Shown here in pieces: positions 34,962 to 43,836 of a stretch of 64,000 nucleotides of DNA. Both the position numbers and the translations under genes were made by a program. The stretch lies in NCBI RefSeq assembly GCF_003013405.1, contig NZ_PXZL01000012.1, positions 121,613 to 185,612 on the forward strand, read 5' to 3'. A model generated the notes under the pieces. That model did not search any database, was not told where the DNA came from, and was given only the letters and a program-made list of their open reading frames with translations. Within the stretch, counting starts at the first letter, position 1, and each line of letters opens with the position of its first letter. The stretch comes from Brevibacillus formosus (GTDB lineage: Bacteria > Bacillota > Bacilli > Brevibacillales > Brevibacillaceae).

Positions 34962-36315
34962 AGCGTTATTAGGCTCGCTGTTTGATATCGTGCACGTAAC
35001 AGACGCTGAAGGCAGAACCTTGTTTTGCTCGGGACGATACGAGGAATTTTTCGGAATCGATCCCAGGGAGATGATGGGCAAACCGATCGAGGAGTTTTAT
35101 CCTCTCGGTTATTTTGCGCCATCGATCACGATGCGGGTCATTCGCGACAAGAAAAAGATACATACGATTCAAACCACCCGCAAAAATCGCAAGCTTTTTG
35201 TGGAAGGCACACCGATTTGGGATCAGGACGGGGAGTTTAGCGGAGTGATCCATACGTTCATTGATATAACGAGTCAGGAGCAACTCCAGCAGGAATTACA
35301 TGAAGTCAAGTACGTCGGGACGGTCTTGCAGAGTGAAATGACCAAGGAGAACAACAGGCAAAAAGGAGAGACTAGCTTGATCTACCGCAGTCAGTCCATG
35401 GAGCAGGTCGCCATGATGGCCAAAAAGCTGTCTCAGGTAGAATCATCCATGATCTTGTTGGGAGAATCAGGCGTTGGAAAAGGCGTGCTGGCAAAATACA
35501 TCCATGAGTGCAGTCCGCGGGTGGACAAGCCATTCGTGCACATCAACTGCGGAGCCATTCCCGAGACATTGCTGGAGTCAGAGCTGTTTGGCTATGAAAA
35601 GGGTGCTTTTACGGGAGCATTCAAAGATGGCAAGGCAGGTTTGATTGAAAAGGCAAACGGAGGCACGCTGTTCTTGGACGAGATCGGGGAGATGTCACTC
35701 TCCTTGCAAGTGAAGCTGTTGAATGTGTTGCAAGAAAAAACGATAACGCCCGTAGGCAGCTCTGTTTCGCGAAAAGTAGATGTAAAGCTGATCACGGCGA
35801 CGAATAAAAACCTGCGGCAAATGGTCAAGGAAGGCAGGTTTCGCGAGGATTTGTACTATCGCATTCATGTCGTCCCATTGGAAATTCCGCCGCTGCGCGA
35901 ACGGCGGGAAGAGATACCCGTGCTCGTTCATTACTTTCTCAATGTCTTTTCGCAAAAGTACTGTTTGGAAAGACAGCTCGCAGACACCTGCTACCGCATC
36001 CTCAGTGAATACGATTGGCCTGGCAATGTGCGGGAGTTGGAAAATGTAGTGGAACGGCTCGTCGTCACGTCTCACGATGTCCTAATTACACCCACGCAAA
36101 TTCCACGTTACATTCATAACCAAGAGTACAGGGAGCACAAAGGGATCAAGGTCGATCGCGTAATGCAGATGCAGGAAGCCATGGACGAGGTGGAGCGGCA
36201 GCTCGTGCACCGGGCGTATGAGCAGCATAAGACGACGACAAAGGTAGCGGAAGCGCTCGGAATCAGCCAGCCTTCTGCAAGTCGCAAGCTGCGAAAATGG
36301 CTATGCACCATGTGA
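34948..36315 (+). CDS. Sigma-54-dependent transcriptional activator with PAS domain
   Basis: A 455-residue enhancer-binding protein. An N-terminal PAS domain (residues ~8-115), an AAA+ domain with Walker A LGESGVGKGVLAKYIH, the sigma-54 contact loop GAFTGAF, Walker B GGTLFLDEIGEM, and FREDLYYRIHVVPLEIPPLRER, then a Fis-type helix-turn-helix (KVAEALGISQPSASRKL) at the C-terminus. It overlaps dctR by 14 bp; GGGAGG lies upstream of the ATG at 34948. No receiver domain is present, so a small molecule may act through the PAS. I found no clear -24/-12 promoter next to its neighbours. Confidence 0.9.
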   Translation: MIDYEALLGSLFDIVHVTDAEGRTLFCSGRYEEFFGIDPREMMGKPIEEFYPLGYFAPSITMRVIRDKKKIHTIQTTRKNRKLFVEGTPIWDQDGEFSGVIHTFIDITSQEQLQQELHEVKYVGTVLQSEMTKENNRQKGETSLIYRSQSMEQVAMMAKKLSQVESSMILLGESGVGKGVLAKYIHECSPRVDKPFVHINCGAIPETLLESELFGYEKGAFTGAFKDGKAGLIEKANGGTLFLDEIGEMSLSLQVKLLNVLQEKTITPVGSSVSRKVDVKLITATNKNLRQMVKEGRFREDLYYRIHVVPLEIPPLRERREEIPVLVHYFLNVFSQKYCLERQLADTCYRILSEYDWPGNVRELENVVERLVVTSHDVLITPTQIPRYIHNQEYREHKGIKVDRVMQMQEAMDEVERQLVHRAYEQHKTTTKVAEALGISQPSASRKLRKWLCTM

Positions 36316-36364
36316 CATAGATGTACGATACTGGGGAGAGAACCCGGAGGAGGAGACTGGACAG

Positions 36365-37294
36365 ATGAACAAAGGGAAAGCATTGCGAGCGGGAGATACA
36401 ATCGGAGTAGTGGCGACTTCTAGCCCTGCTACAGAAGAAGTGCTGAACAAAGCAATGGGAGAACTGCAAGGTTTGGGATACAAGGTGAAAATATCGGATA
36501 CATGCCGGGAATCGTACGGTGGGTATTTGGCGGGAACTCCTGAGCAACGGGCGGCTGAGCTGAATGCCATGTTCGTCGACGAGGAAGTGGACGGGATCAT
36601 GTGCATGCGCGGCGGTTACGGTTCCCCGCAAATACTTCCTTTGCTCGACTATGACCTCATCGCCCAAAACCCAAAGCTGTTTATCGGCTATAGTGACATT
36701 ACGGCGCTGCATACTGTTTTCGGACAGCGTTCGAATCTGGCTACCCTTCACGGGCCGATGGCTACTTCAGACATCGCGCATGGTCTGGATGACTGGTCCA
36801 AGCAATATTTGCTGCGCGCTATGACTCGCCCCGAGCCATTGGGATCGATCATGAATCCGCCGGGGGAAGAAATCGTCTGTCTCGTCGAAGGTCAGGCAGC
36901 TGGACCCGTAGTCGGCGGAAATCTCGCCCTCGTCTCCGCCTTGATGGGGACGCCTTACCAGCTCGATACGAGAGGCAAGCTGTTGTTCCTGGAGGATATC
37001 GACGAAGAGCCGTACCGGATTGACCGCATGCTGACACAGCTTGCTCAAGGAGGCTTATTTGATGATTGTGCGGGCGTCGTCCTCGGGACATGGACCGATT
37101 GTGAGCCGAAAAAGCGCGAAGGCTTCTCTGTCTGGGATGTGTTTCATAATATCGTCGTACCGTACGGAAAGCCGACCATCTGGAACATTCAGATCGGACA
37201 TGGCGCGTGCAACATCGCTCTCCCCCTGGGCGTAGAAGCTAATCTCGATGCGACAAACGGTGAACTGGTGATCGAAGAGAGCGTAACGATATAG
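36365..37294 (+). CDS. LD-carboxypeptidase, S66 family (LdcA/MccF)
   Basis: A 309-residue serine peptidase that in relatives removes the terminal D-Ala from murein tetrapeptides or inactivates microcin C-like compounds. Visible S66 signatures are GDTIGVVATSSP at the start, CMRGGYGSPQILPLLDYD, the nucleophile serine in FIGYSDITALH, the Glu in LFLEDIDEEPYRIDRML and the His in QIGHGACNIALPLG. No signal peptide, so cytoplasmic. It lies 49 bp after the sigma-54 activator, with GGAGGAGG upstream, and is followed by a terminator. Confidence 0.88.
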   Translation: MNKGKALRAGDTIGVVATSSPATEEVLNKAMGELQGLGYKVKISDTCRESYGGYLAGTPEQRAAELNAMFVDEEVDGIMCMRGGYGSPQILPLLDYDLIAQNPKLFIGYSDITALHTVFGQRSNLATLHGPMATSDIAHGLDDWSKQYLLRAMTRPEPLGSIMNPPGEEIVCLVEGQAAGPVVGGNLALVSALMGTPYQLDTRGKLLFLEDIDEEPYRIDRMLTQLAQGGLFDDCAGVVLGTWTDCEPKKREGFSVWDVFHNIVVPYGKPTIWNIQIGHGACNIALPLGVEANLDATNGELVIEESVTI

Positions 37295-37320
37295 CTAGCG
37301 TAAATATGTTTGAATTCAAG

Positions 37321-37358
37321 AAGGCTTCCCCAACCATTGCAGAGTTGGTGGAGGCCTT
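37321..37358 (+). terminator. Terminator after LD-carboxypeptidase gene
   Basis: An imperfect ~14-bp stem (37321-37334 with 37343-37357) with a loop around ATTGCAGA and ending in TTTTT. Confidence 0.75.
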
Positions 37359-37505
37359 TTTGGGTTTCTTAGAAAAATAAGGAAACAGGACATTTGACCC
37401 ATAAATTATTTTCCAATTTATCCCGATTATTAGATGGAATGTAAAAATAAGACGGAATATGGAAGTTGCTTGCGGAGGATTTTTTTGGAAGGGGAGATAG
37501 GTCTA

Positions 37506-37880
37506 ATGATGCTAGCGTTACTTCAAGCACTTACAATGGGGTTGTTCAGCCCCGAGTACTCATATGTCGTGCGGGGAGCGACCCTCAAGTGCAGTCAGGG
37601 AACCGACCCCGGCATTTTGAATTTACCCTTGTGCCATGGCGTTTATAGTCTTAACAAGCCTGTCATGAATGTCGCCGATCACGTCCCCGGCGTGAATATC
37701 GGATGCTTTGGGTTTTGCAAAGCGGCAGGAGGAGATGAGTGTATACCACAGACGTTCTCGAAATGGACAGATGGAAAACACGATGTGCTCATCGACAACG
37801 AGCATGCTTTGCTGAGCAGGTCGCAGCTGGTTTGCAATCGTTCAGGCATCATCACGATTGAAAAAGACGGTCAGGATTGA
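37506..37880 (+). CDS. PAAR-like protein (DUF4280 type), spike tip
   Basis: A 124-residue protein with YVVRGATLKCSQGTDPG, NVADHVPGVNIGCFGFC and an array of cysteines and glycines as in PAAR-like DUF4280 proteins, which cap the tip of contractile-injection spikes. The frame extends upstream to 37434, but AAGGGGAGATAGG fits the ATG at 37506. It lies 37 bp upstream of the VgrG/gpD-like spike gene, which supports the tip role. Confidence 0.75.
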   Translation: MMLALLQALTMGLFSPEYSYVVRGATLKCSQGTDPGILNLPLCHGVYSLNKPVMNVADHVPGVNIGCFGFCKAAGGDECIPQTFSKWTDGKHDVLIDNEHALLSRSQLVCNRSGIITIEKDGQD

Positions 37881-37917
37881 CGCTTATCGCGCTTGCTAGA
37901 GAAGGAGGGGAGAGAAC

Positions 37918-40692
37918 ATGCAGCGTACAAGCGGCGTCATGACCTATCAGGATATAAAAGTCGTCTGGCCATATGGACTGATCCGGCTGGATCAGCTGGA
38001 GTTCGTCCATCAAACAGGCACGCATGCCAAGCTTACGATCACAGGAATTGTCCCGGAAGACAAAGAGGACGAGATCATCAATCGTGCTGGCACCCACGAT
38101 CCCATCGAGCTGTACAAGGTGGAAGGCGGGCAAAAACAGCCGATATTCATGGGGCGGCTGGATCATGTGGAGATCAAGGTCGTACGGGACATTCACTACG
38201 TCACGATAAAGGCCGTGTCGCATACATATGCGTTGGACATGAGCGTGAAAACACGTTCGTTTCAACAGGTGAATCGGTTGTACAGGGATGTCGTAGACGA
38301 AATCATGTCCGTCTATCACGGTGGAGATGTCATCGATCAAGCCTTCGACGACCGCCAGCAGGGCAAATTCATCATGCAGTACGAAGAGACAGACTGGACC
38401 TTTTTAAAACGAATCGCGTCCCATGTTGGAGCCGTTCTCGTCCCGGATTTGAGTGCGCATAAGGTACGCTTGTGGATCGGTATGCCCGAGGGACGCAAGC
38501 AAATCAAGCTGGAAGATGAATCGCCATACGAGGTCAACCGGGCCATCGCACCGTACATGAAAAAAGCCGCAAACGGCTCCTCGTCTGTCAGCGAGTACCA
38601 GTACACGACATACGCCTTCGATTATGACGACCTGCTCCAAATCGGGGATGAGGTGCAGCGGGAAGGGCAAACGTTTGTCATTACAAAAGTGACTGGAAAG
38701 CTGGAGCAGGGACTCCTGAGGTGGAGCTACATATGCGCCGTGCCAGAAGCCGTCAAGCAAACGAAGCTGTACAACAAGGCCATTATCGGTGCGGCGATCG
38801 ACGGAAAAGTAATTCAAATCGGACGGAATCAGGTCAAGCTCCACCTGAACATGGACAAAAAGCAAGAGCCAAGCAAGGCCCAGTGGTTCCCGTATGCAGC
38901 GGAAGGCAACCAGATTTTGTACCTCATGCCCGAGATCGGGTCAAAGGTAAAGCTGTACTTCCCGAGCGCCGAAGAAGACGACGGCATGGTCATGAACTCC
39001 GTGCGCCATGCGCCTAAAGGAGCCGCTGCCGAGAAGCAGGAGCGGCAAATGCAGGACCCCGGTGTAAAGACGTTTGGGAATCCGCAGGGAAAAGAGTTTA
39101 CGCTCGGGGATAAAGAGCTGACGATGACGGCCAAGGAAGGGATGCTCTACATCTCGATGAACAAGGATGTTGGCGTCAGTCTGAAAAGCACCTCGAATGT
39201 GAATATCAGTGCGAGTGGTGTCCTGACCTTGAAAGGGGCAGCCGTGTCTTTGTCCGGGACTGAGAGCTTGAACGTGAAAACGGCGTCGGATACGATAGAA
39301 CTGTTGGAGGAAAACAAATCCAGTAGTGAGGAGATTAAGCTAGAGGCGAGCAAACGAACGAAGTACAACCAGCTATTTAGTGAATTTGAAAAACAAGTGC
39401 AGGCTAAAGGTATTGAAACGGTGAAAAAAGAGCGAATGCGGGCAAATTTTGACGCAGAAACGCAGGGGAACAAAGAGTTCTGGGGAGATAGTTTATCTTC
39501 GTTGTGGGGTGCTGTGGTTGATACAGCAGATATTGTGTTTACCACAGCAACGTTCGGTGGCTCAGAAGAAATTTATGAATGGGTGAGTGGAGAAGACGTA
39601 GGTACACTTACCGAGCGAAATATCATGGCAAAGGGAGTCTCGGATCGTGCTACCAATGCCTTGAATTACGCTGGAGATGTACTCACGGGGAATAAATCGG
39701 CGAAAGAAATGGGAACAGATGCATTAGAAGCGGCTTGGTCGGGTGCAAAAGGAGTCTATAGCGATTTCATAGAACCCTTTGTAAAAGATGGGCAATACAT
39801 GTTGGAAGACACACAAGGCGGCATGTGGACCAGGTCTATTGAAGAAAGCTACGAAAAAGGTCGAAATAGAGGCAAGCAAGATTTAGTTATTGCCGAGCTG
39901 CTACTCAGCCGTGGGGCTGCGTCTGCCTATAAGCAGGGAGCCAAGAAGGTAATTGACTTAGAGCCAGATGGGGATGCCCAACGTGGAAAACGAGACAGTG
40001 GGATTAGGACGGGAATACTTCTCGATGGCGCAGATAACAATCGGAACAGTAGCCCATCCCTAAGGGGTGGGAAGCTAAAGACGCAGGCTAAGAGCTTCAC
40101 AGAGTCGTTTGCTGATTTACAAAAAGAGGTTAATAAGCTTCTTAAGCAGATGGGGAACATGCTTGGTGGAGTTGCTGTTTTCAGAGAGGCTTATACGGGT
40201 GAATATAGGGTTTATTTTGTTCGGCATGATGATTTGGCTGGTGGTAATGGCGGTGGTGGAGGAAATCATCGTCGTGGAGATGGGGATAATGAGGGGACTG
40301 GCACTGCTAAGACAGAATCTATACCACCAGAGAAATTATTAGGGATTAAACATGCAAATATACTAAATCCTAGAGATGCTTTATATCAAAAAGTTCAAAT
40401 AAGAGGAGGCGTATCAGGAAAACCTGCAAGTCGTCATTTAACTAAACATGAGAGAAATTTAGCTAATCAAATTCTGGATGATATTTCAGCGCAAGCTCGC
40501 GGTGATGCAAGTGCCAGAGCACGTTTAGAGGCATTGAATGATCATGTGCTTGAAAATAGAAGAAATGGGCAAAACTACGCAGGGTGGAATTCTGTATATA
40601 TTCGAGATGAATATGGAAACAATGGTGTAATGCGCATTATTTATAGGCAAACTTCTGAAGGCATTGAATGGAATGTAGTACAATGGCACTAG
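37918..40692 (+). CDS. VgrG/gpD-like spike protein with fused polymorphic-toxin C-terminus
   Basis: A 924-residue protein. Residues ~1-370 resemble phage late-control gpD / VgrG hub proteins (FVHQTGTHAKLTITGIV, FMGRLDHVEIK, YEETDWTFLKRIASHVGA, GKVIQIGRNQVKLHL). About 375-470 look like the repetitive spike beta-helix (VNISASGVLTLKGAAVSL). Residues ~527-800 are a pre-toxin domain repeated in downstream orphan modules (LWGAVVDTADIVFTTATFGG, FIEPFVKDGQYM), ending in a Gly/Asn/Asp linker. The last ~120 residues are a variable toxin-like domain (SRHLTKHERNLANQILDD to VVQWH) I cannot assign. Strong AGGAGGGGAG site; no signal peptide. Confidence 0.82.
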   Translation: MQRTSGVMTYQDIKVVWPYGLIRLDQLEFVHQTGTHAKLTITGIVPEDKEDEIINRAGTHDPIELYKVEGGQKQPIFMGRLDHVEIKVVRDIHYVTIKAVSHTYALDMSVKTRSFQQVNRLYRDVVDEIMSVYHGGDVIDQAFDDRQQGKFIMQYEETDWTFLKRIASHVGAVLVPDLSAHKVRLWIGMPEGRKQIKLEDESPYEVNRAIAPYMKKAANGSSSVSEYQYTTYAFDYDDLLQIGDEVQREGQTFVITKVTGKLEQGLLRWSYICAVPEAVKQTKLYNKAIIGAAIDGKVIQIGRNQVKLHLNMDKKQEPSKAQWFPYAAEGNQILYLMPEIGSKVKLYFPSAEEDDGMVMNSVRHAPKGAAAEKQERQMQDPGVKTFGNPQGKEFTLGDKELTMTAKEGMLYISMNKDVGVSLKSTSNVNISASGVLTLKGAAVSLSGTESLNVKTASDTIELLEENKSSSEEIKLEASKRTKYNQLFSEFEKQVQAKGIETVKKERMRANFDAETQGNKEFWGDSLSSLWGAVVDTADIVFTTATFGGSEEIYEWVSGEDVGTLTERNIMAKGVSDRATNALNYAGDVLTGNKSAKEMGTDALEAAWSGAKGVYSDFIEPFVKDGQYMLEDTQGGMWTRSIEESYEKGRNRGKQDLVIAELLLSRGAASAYKQGAKKVIDLEPDGDAQRGKRDSGIRTGILLDGADNNRNSSPSLRGGKLKTQAKSFTESFADLQKEVNKLLKQMGNMLGGVAVFREAYTGEYRVYFVRHDDLAGGNGGGGGNHRRGDGDNEGTGTAKTESIPPEKLLGIKHANILNPRDALYQKVQIRGGVSGKPASRHLTKHERNLANQILDDISAQARGDASARARLEALNDHVLENRRNGQNYAGWNSVYIRDEYGNNGVMRIIYRQTSEGIEWNVVQWH

Positions 40693-40796
40693 ATTTTTAT
40701 GTGGTGGAGTCCACTTTTTATTGATAGTAATTTGATTTAAAATCGTAAAAAAAGTGAAAATTGAGGATCACTAACTAGAGAAGGGGAGACAGTCTG

Positions 40797-41633
40797 GTGG
40801 ACGAGAAAGTCAAATATATAAATGAGTTCTTCAAACATTTAACGCAAAATAATGATACAAACGAATATCATACGTTTTTTGCACTACTTGAAAGAATAAA
40901 AAACAACTCCAGCTTGCTAGAGTATTACGGAAAAGAATTTGTAGAGCATATGATAGAGATTCTCCCACATATAGAAGATAAGTATGATAGAGCTTTACTA
41001 ATAGAAACGATTATGGAATGCTTGGATATTTACACATTTAGTCAAAGCTACCTCAAGGAAATTTTTGATGAATATGTGTTATGTATAGCCGAAAAAGCTG
41101 TTAATGTGAAAGGGATGTCAGCATGTTTAATAAGTTTTTTACAAGCGGGAATAAGTGAAAAAGAAGTAATTAAGAAGTTGGAGGAGAATTTAGAGAAAGA
41201 ATATGTAATAAGTGTACTCTCAAAAATGTATACGAATTATCTTGCTAATTCTGTAGAAGCTAAATCTACCTTGCTGAAAGAAGCTCAGGAGGCATATTAT
41301 TTAAGTCAGCGTTCTGGCATCATTGCGCAATTTTTATTATTAGTGAATCCATACGTTCAGAAATATGCGGGAATAAGTCAGATCACTTTCTTGTATGATT
41401 CATACAGAGGCGTGTATGAGGACTGCTGGCCAAGAGGCTTACTTCCTAATATGAAAGACACACTTATTAAGTCAAAGATATTGTCATTAAAGGAAATAAG
41501 TATTTTAGAAGAGTTGGATAGTTTAATCAACATGCAAGGAAAAGACTTAGATTCGATGGAAGTCAGAAAATTGTATGATGATTTTTTCCAAAATAAAGAT
41601 CCATTCGAGGTCATCTTTACTCTGCCGGTGTAG
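40797..41633 (+). CDS. Candidate immunity protein for the spike toxin
   Basis: A 278-residue, all-helical, acidic protein with AT-rich codon use unlike the upstream spike. GTG start with AAGGGGAG upstream. I recognise no family: there is no signal peptide, membrane helix or Cys cluster. The position 104 bp after the toxin stop, the low G+C content and the cassette context suggest that it neutralises the C-terminal toxin of the spike protein. Confidence 0.55.
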   Translation: MDEKVKYINEFFKHLTQNNDTNEYHTFFALLERIKNNSSLLEYYGKEFVEHMIEILPHIEDKYDRALLIETIMECLDIYTFSQSYLKEIFDEYVLCIAEKAVNVKGMSACLISFLQAGISEKEVIKKLEENLEKEYVISVLSKMYTNYLANSVEAKSTLLKEAQEAYYLSQRSGIIAQFLLLVNPYVQKYAGISQITFLYDSYRGVYEDCWPRGLLPNMKDTLIKSKILSLKEISILEELDSLINMQGKDLDSMEVRKLYDDFFQNKDPFEVIFTLPV

Positions 41634-41974
41634 CAAATTTAAGTGATCTATCAAACGACTCATGAAATGTTCCTTGGATTACTAAGGAAGAAGCATAGAT
41701 TATTTAGAAAGTATTGATTGATTTTGTGTTAAATAACATATTTTACAATGAATGGTAATTTAACTGGTGATACATACAATATTTACGAATTGAATTTGAT
41801 GTTGATAGCGGATCGTACCATACGATCAACAAAACTAAACTTGATAAACTTTCAAAGGCCTATTCCAACTTGAACGGTGAGGGGGAATGAGCCTTTTCTG
41901 TTTGCAGAGGAATCCACCATATTTTGTTTCTTTTTGTAAGTTTGTTTTCAAAGCTAGATAATTCTGGAGATATG
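41634..41974 (+). other. Inter-cassette region with remnant and terminator
   Basis: No intact gene. It contains a readable protein tail without a start (around 41790-41888, ending in LDKLSKAYSNLNGEGE and a stop), a hairpin around 41813-41830, and a stem GGCCTATTCC/GGAATGAGCC with TTTT (41857-41897) that looks like a terminator. Confidence 0.5.
41839..41897 (+). repeat. Inter-cassette repeat, copy 1, with terminator-like stem
   Basis: ACTTGATAAACTTTCAA followed by GGCCTATTCCAACTTGAACG and GGGGAATGAGCCTTTT. Closely similar DNA recurs at 43706-43764 and, in part, at 57918-57962 and 58350-58392. The ends pair (GGCCTATTCC with GGAATGAGCC). Confidence 0.65.
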
Positions 41975-41976
41975 CG

Positions 41977-43243
41977 TTGTGGGGTGCCGTGGTTGATACA
42001 GTAGATATTGTGTTTACCACAGCAACGTTCGGTGGCTCAGAAGAAATTTATGAATGGGTGAGTGGAGAAGACGTAGGTTCACTTACCGAGCGAAATATCA
42101 TGGCAAAGGGAGTCGCGGATCGTGCTACCAATGCCTTGAATTACGCTGGAGATGTACTCACGGGGAATAAATCGGCGAAAGAAATGGGAACAGATGCATT
42201 AGAAGCGGCTTGGTCGGGTGCAAAAGGAGTCTATAGCGATTTCATAGAACCCTTTGTAAAAGATGGGCAATACATGTTGGAAGAAACACAAGGCGGCACG
42301 TTGGACCAGGTCGATTGAAGAAAGCTATGAAAAAGGTCGAAATAGAGGCAAGCAAGATTTGATTATCGCCGAGCTAGTGGTAAGCCGTGGGGCTTTGTCT
42401 GCCTACAAACAGGCAGCTAAACAGACAATTGACCTAGGTCCAGATGGGGATTCCCAACGTGGAAAACGAGACGGTGGAAATGGAACGGGATTACTTCTCG
42501 ATGGCGCAGATAACAACCGGAACAGTAGCTCATCACTAAAGGGTGGGAAGCTAAAGACACAGGCTAAAAGTTTTCCAGAGTCGTTTCCTGAATTACAAAA
42601 AGAGGTTGAAAAGCTTCTCAAGCAGATGGGGAAAGTTGTTTTTCTCAGAGACGCTCATACGGGTCAATCTAGGGTTTATTGGGCTCGGCATGATGATTTG
42701 TCTGGTAATGGAGGCGGTGGTGGTGGTAATCATCGTCGAAGTGATAATGGTAATGAGGGGACGGGTAATAGTGTACCTAAACACAACTATTCTGCTAACA
42801 GCAAAAATCATTTGATAAAACCTGAGGGTGTTAATAAAACAGGCGTAAGTGGCGGTCATAATGCAAAGCAGTTTTTCGACTATTTGGAAGCCAATGGAAT
42901 TCCATATAAAGTAGAGAACAAGGTTCCGCATCCTTCCGTCCCTGGTGTATATGATGTGTACTATAAGATAGCAAAACAAGAACGTGGTGTATACACAAGT
43001 GAATTTAAAGCATCAACTCATAAAAAGACAGTTTACGATGAAACTGTGTTTACTGATGAGCAAATGTATAAATATTGTCAAGAGGCAATGGATAACGGAA
43101 CCGAATATTTAACTAGAGGTGGGCAACAGGTAATACAAGGCACCGCATCAAATGGATTAAAGTTTGAAGGATGGAAAAATCCAACTACTGGAGAAATAGA
43201 GAGTGTATACCCTGTATTAGAATGGAAAAATTATGGCAACTAG
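41977..43243 (+). pseudogene. Orphan toxin module with EndoU/CdiA-like RNase tail, frameshifted
   Basis: Repeats the pre-toxin region of the spike gene (41975-42768 corresponds to 39500-40305) but lacks the spike part. One extra base near 42296 (CACGTTGG versus CATGTGG in the spike gene) breaks the frame: the first part ends at 42318, the second is open from 42263 to 43243. The last ~150 residues are a different toxin: SGGHNAKQFFDYLEANG, a KKTVYDETVFTDEQMYKY region and LKFEGWKNPTTGEIESVYPV, resembling EndoU/CdiA-type RNase toxins of the BECR fold. It can act only as a donor of sequence or in a truncated form. Confidence 0.7.
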
Positions 43244-43252
43244 GAGGGTTTT

Positions 43253-43582
43253 ATGTTAATAGATAAACAGCCGGTCATTCAAGATTTTTTTTCCTTTTTG
43301 AAGAGCGATTTACTTGATATGCTAGAGTGTTTATCCAATGGAGAGCCGTGGCAAGATCATATGATGGGATATGAACTTCCAGAGCATTCTGAGGAGATTG
43401 AATTTAAAGAAGGCATAATGATATTCATTAACACTTCTTCGTATAACGAAATCATTATGAAAAGTACAGATTTCTATGATTGCTTGAAAGAAATATGTGT
43501 AGAATTTATTGGGGAAAACCCGGAACAAAAAGTTCAAGTGAATCTACTTATCGACAAGATAAAGGTTGTTTTAAATTTGTAA
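43253..43582 (+). CDS. Immunity protein, CdiI-like, cognate to the RNase tail
   Basis: A 109-residue acidic protein starting 9 bp after the RNase-like toxin stop, with AGGAGG upstream. FFSFLKSDLLDMLECLSNGEPW and the later EIIMKSTDFYDCLKEICVEF pattern recall immunity proteins annotated as ribonuclease-toxin CdiI proteins. It remains intact although its toxin gene is broken, as expected when immunity is kept against siblings. Confidence 0.65.
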   Translation: MLIDKQPVIQDFFSFLKSDLLDMLECLSNGEPWQDHMMGYELPEHSEEIEFKEGIMIFINTSSYNEIIMKSTDFYDCLKEICVEFIGENPEQKVQVNLLIDKIKVVLNL

Positions 43583-43705
43583 AAACTCCACCCAGCGCTA
43601 GATAAACCAGCAAAAAAACCAAGAAAATTAGGCAGGGTTTACATATTACACATATGATCGTACAATACAACCAATAAACCAAACTCTTAAAAACTTGACA
43701 AAAAC

Positions 43706-43764
43706 ACTTGATAAACTTTCAATGGCTTATTCCAACTCGAACGATGAGAGGGAATGAGCCTGTT
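43706..43764 (+). repeat. Inter-cassette repeat, copy 2, with terminator-like stem
   Basis: ACTTGATAAACTTTCAA, then GGCTTATTCCAACTCGAACG and GGGAATGAGCCTGTTTT, nearly identical to 41839-41897. The stem GGCTTATTCC/GGAATGAGCC plus T-run suggests termination of the preceding cassette. Confidence 0.65.
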
Positions 43765-43836
43765 TTGTATGGGACGGAGGGCGATTAGATTTCCCTAGGA
43801 ACATTTGCATAAATGCCAAGTGCATGGAGGGAAGTA

